Shown piece by piece: positions 57,961-64,000 of a stretch of DNA of 64,000 bases; position 1 is the stretch's first letter, and each line of letters begins with the position of its first letter. Position numbers and translations under genes: made by a program. The DNA comes from Janthinobacterium sp. GW458P (lineage in GTDB: Bacteria; Pseudomonadota; Gammaproteobacteria; Burkholderiales; Burkholderiaceae_D): NCBI RefSeq assembly GCF_002127585.1, contig NZ_NEGZ01000010.1:47967-111966 (forward strand). The letters run 5' to 3'. The notes beneath the pieces were generated by a model. The model searched no databases, was not told the DNA's origin, and was given only the letters and a program-made list of their open reading frames with translations.

Positions 57961-58328
57961 TGATTTTAGTTACTCAAGTTTCGCTTCAAACGACTGCTCC
58001 TGGCCGCTTGCCATCGTTGGCAGGTCACGCCCTATGATGTTGAAAAACTCAGGTACGTAGACCATTAGATCAATATCCTGCCAGCCCAGCCCAGCCTGGC
58101 CTGTACCGCCGCCGGTGAACGATCACCGGCAGCCTGGCGGTCGGAGGCCTCTGGAAATCATTGCCGCTCGACTGTTTCAACACTATGGGCCGAAAGACGT
58201 CGGTTGCTGCCAATAGTGCTTGCCGTAAAACAGGCATCCACGGGATTCTACGCATGCGGAGCAGCAGCATCGCGGAAACTGGCAGGGAGCGAGAAGCTTT
58301 TGGCGAGGCGCGCTAGGCCAAAAATGGG
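57961..58328. other. gene-free stretch in the accessory region
   Basis: 368 bp between two small membrane-protein genes. Open frames of 66-72 codons on the minus strand overlap each other in different frames and have no ribosome sites or plausible translations. No promoter, hairpin or repeat stands out. Confidence 0.5.
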
Positions 58329-58682
58329 TCAGGCATAGGCGTGCAGCACTAAAAAGCCGGCAAGCGGAACGACGGCAAACAGCACAACAACGCCAAGGCA
58401 TCCTGATCTGGAGCCAGATCTGGAACCTGCAGGAGAAATACCGCCTTCACGCTCTCGTGGCGCCCTGCCATGCAGCCATTTAAGATGACAGGGCTGACAG
58501 AAGTAGGTGGTCTTGTTGTTGCGCCAGGCTTCGATGGTTCGATCGTTGTGGCGAGCAACCGTACCGCAACGCGCACATTCAAAATGGGTTTCTTTGGGCA
58601 GTTTTCTTGAAAAGTGCTTGCCGGCCAAGAACATGACAACAAGTCCGGCTATTACTGCCCCAAAAATCAATTCCATAGACAT
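58329..58682 (-). CDS. hypothetical membrane protein with zinc ribbon
   Basis: A 117-residue protein. An N-terminal helix (LIFGAVIAGLVVMFLAGKHF) is followed by a treble-clef or zinc-ribbon-like part with FECARCGTVA and YFCQPCHLKW (two CxxC pairs, about 35-69). A Ser/Gly/Arg-rich linker and a C-terminal helix (LGVVVLFAVVPLAGFLVL) follow. Two membrane anchors with a metal-binding loop are predicted. Family and role are unknown. No clear ribosome site. Confidence 0.6.
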   Translation of the reverse strand: MSMELIFGAVIAGLVVMFLAGKHFSRKLPKETHFECARCGTVARHNDRTIEAWRNNKTTYFCQPCHLKWLHGRAPREREGGISPAGSRSGSRSGCLGVVVLFAVVPLAGFLVLHAYA

Positions 58683-58903
58683 GTGGTTTTCTGTAATGCA
58701 TAGCGTTTACCGTGGCTGTTTCCAGTCAACTAACATAGCCGAGCATAACGGATTGCCAAGCAGAAAGAATCACACATTGTCACAGCAAGGGGAATGGCCG
58801 CTCCGGCCCTCCCCGCACCGCGCATCAACCTTTCTTATTCGACATCTGTCGTTCGTATTTACCCACAGCCACATTACACTTTGGAAACCTAAGATTTCTT
58901 CAG

Positions 58904-58932
58904 TTGACACTGTTGCAGCACGTGCATAAGAT
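58904..58932 (+). promoter_or_regulatory. mgtA promoter
   Basis: TTGACA (58904-58909), 17-bp spacer, TAAGAT (58927-58932). A strong sigma-70 match. Transcription from about 58939 would give a leader near 300 nt before the Mg2+ ATPase start. Confidence 0.8.
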
Positions 58933-58938
58933 GCCCCC

Positions 58939-59236
58939 ATTATTCATTTACGGAGTCCCACGTGGGTACTTGTTCTAGTGACAGTAGCCGATCTTGTATC
59001 GGCGATTGCCTCGGCAGCTAAACAGCAAGCAACGCGGAACTCTCTTTCCTCCGTGCCTTGCTGAGCAAGGTGCGGTGTCTCGCGCGGCCAGTCCGGCTGC
59101 GCGCCTCTCCCCCCTCTTTCCGATCGCGACCGGCTACTGACCCGGATTGCCCGCCAGCACGATTGTGTCTTGGCGGCACGCAAGTCTTGCCTGCGGCTGC
59201 GCCGCCCGTCAACACCTCGTCGTGAAAGGAAGAGCA
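58939..59236 (+). promoter_or_regulatory. long structured 5' leader of mgtA
   Basis: The untranslated region holds several stems: GCCGAT-CTTGT-ATCGGC (58987-59003), CCTTGC-TGA-GCAAGG (about 59057-59071) and a GC-rich pair around GCGCGGCC / GGCTGCGCGC (about 59091-59113). It also contains a candidate leader peptide. The segment next to the ATG (TGCGGCTGCGCCGCCCG) is GC-rich before AAGGAAG. Mg2+ transporter leaders in other bacteria sense Mg2+ or leader-peptide translation; a similar role is inferred here. I do not recognise a known riboswitch class. Confidence 0.5.
58962..59021 (+). CDS. candidate 19-residue leader peptide of mgtA
   Basis: GTG preceded by GGAG at 8 bases opens a 19-codon frame that reads (M)GTCSSDSSRSCIGDCLGS and stops at TAA 215 bp before mgtA. 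The peptide is rich in Cys, Ser, Gly and Asp. The stem at 58987-59003 lies inside the frame, so ribosome progress would open or close it. It has none of the prolines of the enterobacterial MgtL peptide. Without comparison this could be a chance frame. Confidence 0.35.
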   Translation: MGTCSSDSSRSCIGDCLGS

Positions 59237-61921
59237 ATGAATCTCTTCACCCGCTTATTCGAATCGTTCCTGCGCAAGCGCCATACGGCCGGCAACTTCC
59301 GCCGCCGCGCCATGCCGCTGGAAAACAGCACAGCCCGGCCTGTGCCCGACCACCTGGCGCGCCAGCTGCTGGCTGCCGCCCATGAAGACCTGGACAGCGC
59401 ACTGAACCGCCTGCACACGCGCCTGGAAGGCTTGCGCGATGCCGAAGCGCAAGTGATCGGCGCGCAAACGGGGCCGAACGAGGTCGAGCACGAAAAACCG
59501 CTGGCCTGGTACCAGCACCTGTGGCTGTGCTACAAGAATCCGTTCAACCTGCTGCTCACCATGCTGGCCATCGTGTCCTACCTGACGGAAGACCCGAAGG
59601 CCACCATCGTCATCGGCACCATGGTGATTTTGTCGACCCTGCTGCGCTTCGTGCAGGAAGGCCGCTCGAACCGCGCCGCCGAACGCCTGAAAGCCATGGT
59701 CAGCAACACGGCCACCGTGCTGCGCAATGGCCAGCAGGCCGAATTGCCGATCCGGCAATTGGTGCAGGGCGACATCATCGTGCTGTCGGCCGGCGACATG
59801 ATCCCCGCCGATTGCCGTCTGTTGTCCGCCAAAGACCTGTTCGTCAGCCAGGCCGCCATGACGGGTGAATCCTTGCCCGTGGAAAAAATGGCCGAACTGG
59901 CCGACGCCCATGGCAAAGACCCGATGGAGCTGGCCAATCTGCTGTTCATGGGCACCAACGTAATCTCGGGCGCGGCCACGGCGCTGGTCCTGGCCACGGG
60001 CAACCGCACCTACTTCGGCACCATCGCCACGCGCGTGACGGCCACCGAGCGCACGCCGACGGCGTTCGAGGCGGGCGTCAACAGCGTCAGCTGGCTCCTG
60101 ATCCGTTTCGCCCTCGTGATGGCGCCGCTGGTGTTCCTCATCAATGGCTGGACCAAGGGCGACTGGATGGAAGCGTTCCTGTTCGCCCTGTCCGTCGCCG
60201 TGGGACTGACGCCGGAAATGCTGCCCATGATCGTCACCAGCACCCTGGCCAAGGGCGCCGTGAAACTGTCGAAAAAGAAAGTCGTCGTGAAACGCCTGGA
60301 CGCCATCCAGAACTTCGGCGCCATGGACGTGCTGTGCACGGACAAGACGGGCACCTTGACGCAGGACAAGATCGTGCTGGAACGCCATACGGACGTGTTC
60401 GGCCAGCAATCCGATGAAGTGCTGCAATTCGCCTACCTGAACAGCCACTACCAGACGGGCCTGAAAAACCTGCTGGACCGCGCCGTGCTCGACCATGTGG
60501 AATTGCAGACGGAAATGCAGCTGGCCCGCGATTACGTGAAGGTCGATGAAATCCCGTTTGATTTCGTGCGCCGCCGCATGTCCGTCGTTGTTTCCGAAAA
60601 GAATGACCACCATGAACTGATCTGCAAGGGCGCCGTCGAGGAAATCCTCGCCGCCTGCAGCCAGCTGCGCCTGAACGGCGTCAACGTGCCGCTCGACGCC
60701 GCCCTGCTGGACAAGGTGCTGGAAACCACGCACGGCCTCAACGCGGAGGGGCTGAGAGTGGTGGCCGTGGCCGTCAAGGAAGTGCCGCCGCACAAAACCG
60801 TGTATGGCGTGGCCGATGAAACGGCGCTGACCCTGATCGGCTATGTGGCGTTTCTTGATCCGCCGAAGGAATCGACGGCGCCCGCCCTGCGCGCGCTGGC
60901 GGAACACGGCGTCACCGTGAAAGTATTGACGGGGGACAACCACCTGGTGACGGCGAAGATTTGCCGCGAAGTGGGCCTGGCCGTGCATGGCGTGCTGCAA
61001 GGCCCGCAGCTGGACGACATGGATGACGCCACCCTGGCCAGGGCGGCGGAAGACAATACCGTGTTTGCCAAGCTCAGCCCGCTGCACAAGGAGCGCCTGG
61101 TGCGCGCCCTGCGCGGCAATGGCCATATCGTCGGCTTCATGGGCGACGGCATCAACGACGCGCCCGCCCTGCGCGCGGCCGACATCGGCATTTCCGTCGA
61201 TTCGGCCGTCGACATCGCCAAGGAAGCGGCCGACATCATCCTGCTGGAAAAAAGCCTGATGGTGCTGGAAGAAGGCGTGCTGGAGGGCCGGCGCACCTTC
61301 AGCAACATGCTCAAATACATCCGCATGACGGCCAGCTCGAACTTCGGCAATGTATTTTCCGTGCTGGTGGCCAGCGCCTTTTTGCCGTTCCTGCCCATGC
61401 TGCCGCTGCACTTGCTGGTGCAAAACCTGCTGTATGACGTGTCGCAGATCGCCATTCCGTTCGATAACGTCGACGCCGAGCTGATCCAGCAGCCGCTGAG
61501 CTGGAACCCGCGCGACATCGGCCGCTTCATGGTGTTTTTCGGCCCCATCAGCTCGATCTTCGACATCAGCACGTTTATCCTGATGTGGCGTGTGTTCGGC
61601 GCGAATACGCCTGAGCAGCAGACCCTGTTCCAGTCCGGCTGGTTCGTCGTGGGCTTGCTGACGCAGACGCTGATCGTGCACCTGATCCGCACGCCAAGGC
61701 TGCCCTTCATCGACAGCATCGCTTCCGTGCCCCTGCTGGTGGCGACCACCGCCATCATGGCCGTGGGCGTGTTCCTGCCGATGGGTCCGTTTGCCACCTA
61801 CTTCAAGCTGCAAGCCTTGCCGTTGGGATATTTCCCCTGGCTGCTGGGCATCCTCGTCTGCTACACCGTGCTGACGACGTTCATGAAACGCGTGTATCTG
61901 CGCAAATTCGGCTGGCAATAG
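59237..61921 (+). CDS. mgtA: magnesium-translocating P-type ATPase
   Basis: An 894-residue inner-membrane pump of the P3B class importing Mg2+. A basic N-terminal tail (about 1-35) precedes the first helices. The actuator motif TGES is at about 209-212, PEMLP at 326-330 in helix 4, and the phosphorylated Asp369 in CTDKTGTLTQD. KVLTGDN and MGDGINDAPALRAADIGISVDSAVDIAKEAADIIL give the P-domain. C-terminal helices follow. The start at MNLFTRLFESFLRKRH is preceded by AAGGAAG. It is behind a strong promoter and a long leader. Confidence 0.95.
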   Translation: MNLFTRLFESFLRKRHTAGNFRRRAMPLENSTARPVPDHLARQLLAAAHEDLDSALNRLHTRLEGLRDAEAQVIGAQTGPNEVEHEKPLAWYQHLWLCYKNPFNLLLTMLAIVSYLTEDPKATIVIGTMVILSTLLRFVQEGRSNRAAERLKAMVSNTATVLRNGQQAELPIRQLVQGDIIVLSAGDMIPADCRLLSAKDLFVSQAAMTGESLPVEKMAELADAHGKDPMELANLLFMGTNVISGAATALVLATGNRTYFGTIATRVTATERTPTAFEAGVNSVSWLLIRFALVMAPLVFLINGWTKGDWMEAFLFALSVAVGLTPEMLPMIVTSTLAKGAVKLSKKKVVVKRLDAIQNFGAMDVLCTDKTGTLTQDKIVLERHTDVFGQQSDEVLQFAYLNSHYQTGLKNLLDRAVLDHVELQTEMQLARDYVKVDEIPFDFVRRRMSVVVSEKNDHHELICKGAVEEILAACSQLRLNGVNVPLDAALLDKVLETTHGLNAEGLRVVAVAVKEVPPHKTVYGVADETALTLIGYVAFLDPPKESTAPALRALAEHGVTVKVLTGDNHLVTAKICREVGLAVHGVLQGPQLDDMDDATLARAAEDNTVFAKLSPLHKERLVRALRGNGHIVGFMGDGINDAPALRAADIGISVDSAVDIAKEAADIILLEKSLMVLEEGVLEGRRTFSNMLKYIRMTASSNFGNVFSVLVASAFLPFLPMLPLHLLVQNLLYDVSQIAIPFDNVDAELIQQPLSWNPRDIGRFMVFFGPISSIFDISTFILMWRVFGANTPEQQTLFQSGWFVVGLLTQTLIVHLIRTPRLPFIDSIASVPLLVATTAIMAVGVFLPMGPFATYFKLQALPLGYFPWLLGILVCYTVLTTFMKRVYLRKFGWQ

Positions 61922-61957
61922 TATGATGAAACGCTCTTTCCCCTACAAAAGGCACGC

Positions 61958-62299
61958 ATGAGCGGCTCCCATCTTTCCAAACGTCATCTCGCCCTGCTGC
62001 TGTCGGCCCTCGTCTTTCCCGGCAGCGGGCATTTTGTCTTGCGGCGCAAGGCCCGCGGCTGCCTCTTCCTCGTGCCGGCCCTGGTCGCGCTGGCGATCGT
62101 ATTGCGCCAGATCATGGCACGATTGGACCAGGTAATGGCACAGATCGACAGCGGCGCCCTGCCCCTGGACGTGCAGCTGATCATGGAAAAAGTGGAGGCG
62201 CTCTCCGCCAATGACGGCCCCGCCATGACAGTGGCCGTTTGTGTGCTGGCGGCGTGCTGGATCGGCAGCCTGATCGACACCTTGCTGATCCAGCCATGA
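61958..62299 (+). CDS. small membrane protein of unknown function
   Basis: A 113-residue protein with two hydrophobic parts, LALLLSALVFPGSGHFVLRRKARGCLFLVPALVALAIVL near the N terminus and MTVAVCVLAACWIGSLIDTLLI at the C terminus. An amphipathic linker (about 55-85) lies between them. The PGSGH turn after the first helix resembles small TM2-like proteins. The stop overlaps the next start as ATGA, indicating coupling to the RNase H-like gene. Function unknown. Confidence 0.75.
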   Translation: MSGSHLSKRHLALLLSALVFPGSGHFVLRRKARGCLFLVPALVALAIVLRQIMARLDQVMAQIDSGALPLDVQLIMEKVEALSANDGPAMTVAVCVLAACWIGSLIDTLLIQP

Positions 62300-62847
62300 C
62301 GGCGGAAGCGCAGGCGCGCAAACTGCGCAAGGAAGCGAAGATGCAGGCGCGCCGCGCCCAGCTGGCGCTCAAGCGACAGGACCATGGCGGGCCGCTGGCC
62401 TGGCGCGGCTGGTTCGACGGTTCCGCCCACCCGAACCCTGGCAAGCTGGGCATAGGCGCACTGCTGCTGGGGCCGAACGGCGAGCGCATCGAAGTGAGCG
62501 AGGCGGCCGGCCATGGCAGCAGCAGCGACGCGGAATACGCGGCCCTGACGGCCGTGCTGCAGGCGGCACTCAAGGTGCGCCCGCCGCCCGTGCAACTGCT
62601 GCTGTTCGGCGACAGCCAGGTAGTGATCAATGACGTGCTGGGTACGACGCCGGTCGGCGCCAAGGGACTGGAAGTACAAAGGGCCACCGTCGTGGCCCTG
62701 CTGGAACAATTCACGGATGTGAGCTTGCGCTGGCTGCCGCGCCACAGGAATGGCGAGGCGGACCGGCTGTCGCAGCTGGCGATTGATCGGGAGTCAGACC
62801 CGCCGGGGGCATGCGCCCCAATGGGGCACATGCCGATCACGAAATGA
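62296..62847 (+). CDS. RNase H-like protein
   Basis: A 183-residue protein. A basic N-terminal extension (AQARKLRKEAKMQARRAQLALKRQD) precedes an RNase HI fold with all four acidic positions visible: WFDGSAHPNPGKLGIGALL (Asp), SSSDAEYAAL (Glu), LLFGDSQVVIN (Asp) and RWLPRHRNGEADRLSQLA (His and Asp). It is of the short RnhA-like type found beside, but distinct from, housekeeping rnhA. Its ATG overlaps the stop of the small membrane protein. Catalysis on RNA-DNA hybrids is likely; cellular role unknown. Confidence 0.85.
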   Translation: MTAEAQARKLRKEAKMQARRAQLALKRQDHGGPLAWRGWFDGSAHPNPGKLGIGALLLGPNGERIEVSEAAGHGSSSDAEYAALTAVLQAALKVRPPPVQLLLFGDSQVVINDVLGTTPVGAKGLEVQRATVVALLEQFTDVSLRWLPRHRNGEADRLSQLAIDRESDPPGACAPMGHMPITK

Positions 62848-62887
62848 CTGACCCCAGCGGTTACGGGTAAGCAACGAGGTAAGCAAC

Positions 62888-64000
62888 TTAAGCGGCGGCG
62901 CGGCCGATCCGCAAGGCTTCTTGCGGCTCTTTCGCCACCGCACGTTGCTTGCCCTTCAAGCCGCTGACGCTGGCCTGCTGGCCCGTCAATTTGAATACGC
63001 TGACCACTTGCGCCAGGTTGTGCGCCTGGTGCTGCATCGATTCGGCGGCCGCCGCCGATTCTTCCACCAGCGCCGCATTTTGTTGCGTCACGGCATCCAT
63101 CTGGCCGATGGCGCGGTTGATCTCGTCGATGCCCACGCTTTGCACACGCTGACCACTTGCGCCAGGTTGTGCGCCTGGTGCTGCATCGATTCGGCGGCCG
63201 CCGCCGATTCTTCCACCAGCGCCGCATTTTGTTGCGTCACGGCATCCATCTGGCCGATGGCGCGGTTGATCTCGTCGATGCCCACGCTTTGCTCGCTGCT
63301 GGCGGCCGTGATTTCCGTGATGATGTCGGTGACGCGCTGCACGCTGGCGACGATGTCATTCATGGTCGAACCGGCCTGCGCCACCAGCATGCTGCCCGCG
63401 TTGACTTGCTCCACGGACGCGCCGATCAGGGTCTTGATCTCTTTCGCCGCCGACGCCGAGCGCTGCGCCAGGTTGCGCACTTCCGACGCCACGACGGCAA
63501 AGCCGCGGCCCTGCTCGCCGGCACGGGCCGCTTCCACGGCCGCGTTCAGGGCCAGGATGTTCGTCTGGAAGGCGATGCCGTCGATGACGGAAATGATGTC
63601 GACGATCTTGTTCGACGAGGCATTGATCGATTCCATCGTGCCCACCACCTGCGCCACCACTGCGCCGCCCTTGACGGCCACTTGCGCCGCCGAGGCCGCC
63701 AACTGGTTGGCCTGGCGCGCATTGTCCGCGTTCTGTTTCACGGTGGAAGTGAGCTCTTCCATCGACGACGCCGTTTCCTCCAGGGAACCGGCCTGCTCTT
63801 CCGTGCGGGAAGACAGGTCCTGGTTGCCGGCGGCAATCTGCGTCGACGAGGTGGCGATGCTGTCCGTGCCGCTGCGCACTTCGCCCACGATGTTGAGCAG
63901 GCTCGCGTTCATGTCCTTCAGGGCCAGCAGAAGTTGCCCGGTTTCATCCTTGGCGCTGGCGTCGATCTGCGCCGTCAGGTCGCCGTCGGCCACCTTGCGG
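62888..64000 (-). pseudogene. methyl-accepting chemotaxis protein, frameshifted by a tandem duplication (partial at window edge)
   Basis: The C-terminal part of a chemoreceptor. A HAMP end ([21 protein letters not shown]) is followed by the methylated helices with [22 protein letters not shown], and by the signalling tip [41 protein letters not shown]. The helix returns through [34 protein letters not shown] to NLAQVVSV. There a 149-bp tandem duplication shifts the frame, which ends early at 63088. The original ending (VVSVFKLTGQQ to RIGRAAA and TAA at 62888) is intact in another frame. The receptor tip survives, so a shortened protein could still signal. The 5' end is outside the window. Confidence 0.9.
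62997..63292. repeat. 149-bp tandem duplication inside the chemoreceptor gene
   Basis: 62997-63143 and 63146-63292 are identical over 147 bp, with two extra bases between them, so the spacing is 149 bp. The unit covers the end of the second methylation helix. 149 is not a multiple of 3, which explains the frameshift. Confidence 0.95.

Noticed and set aside
58939..59236. known riboswitch (M-box, yybP-ykoY) in the mgtA leader
   Set aside because: The conserved core sequences of these classes as I know them are not visible, so I do not assign a class.
58944..59237. 97-codon open frame on the minus strand across the mgtA leader
   Set aside because: Arg-rich translation with no domain and no ribosome site; it lies antisense to the leader RNA.
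59255..61918. 887-codon open frame antisense to mgtA
   Set aside because: MgtA is complete and has promoter and ribosome site; the antisense frame has none.

Overview
The window looks like chromosomal DNA of a GC-rich betaproteobacterium of the Oxalobacteraceae, most likely Janthinobacterium or a close relative. The evidence is gene content and order: rpsB-tsf-pyrH-frr-uppS-cdsA-dxr-rseP-bamA-skp-lpxD-fabZ-lpxA-lpxB-rnhB, then smc-zipA-ligA, gcvT-gcvH-gcvP behind a tandem glycine riboswitch, ppsA/ppsR, ratA-rnfH, and a BpH3-type H-NS protein. The genus is an inference from protein style, not a database match.

Layout. 0-4.5 kb is accessory and AT-richer. It holds a cupin protein, a seven-unit octanucleotide repeat and a membrane diguanylate cyclase. 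It ends in a scar: the 5' end of a chemoreceptor gene, a 5' fragment of an IS3-family element, and a P4-type integrase that is both frameshifted and truncated. The scar sits directly behind the 3' end of guaA, a known island integration site. 4.5-18.8 kb holds guaB-guaA, ratA-rnfH, smpB, an IS1595-type transposase, an H-NS-like regulator, an SPFH/NfeD pair, dps, ppsA with its divergent regulator ppsR, and an rRNA methyltransferase. 18-33 kb is a long minus-strand block for envelope biogenesis and translation: lipid A acylation and disaccharide synthesis (lpxD, fabZ, lpxA, lpxB), outer-membrane assembly (skp, bamA), the site-2 protease rseP, isoprenoid and phospholipid precursors (dxr, uppS, cdsA), and frr, pyrH, tsf, rpsB. 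33-38.6 kb on the plus strand holds map, glnD, a pseudouridine synthase and a YcgR-like PilZ protein. 38.7-48.1 kb on the minus strand holds def-galU, ligA-zipA-smc and a PAP2 phosphatase.

48.2-54 kb is the glycine-cleavage operon with a near-consensus promoter and tandem riboswitch, facing an orphan ClpP-like protease. 54.1-56.3 kb has a 52-residue membrane miniprotein and a Bcr/CflA drug exporter followed by its probable TetR regulator, with a palindromic operator at the exporter promoter. 56.4-58.7 kb is a gene-poor accessory stretch of small unrecognised proteins, one of which appears to use an ATT start codon. 58.9-61.9 kb carries an MgtA-type Mg2+ ATPase behind a strong promoter and a roughly 300-nt leader with a candidate 19-residue leader peptide. 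The window ends in a chemoreceptor gene disrupted by a 149-bp tandem duplication.

The most notable non-coding features are a four-copy family of 116-141-bp elements with terminal inverted repeats, each just downstream of a stop codon (dps, skp, pyrH, gcvP); a separate long imperfect hairpin between guaB and guaA; and the mgtA leader. No tRNA, rRNA, CRISPR array or complete prophage was seen.
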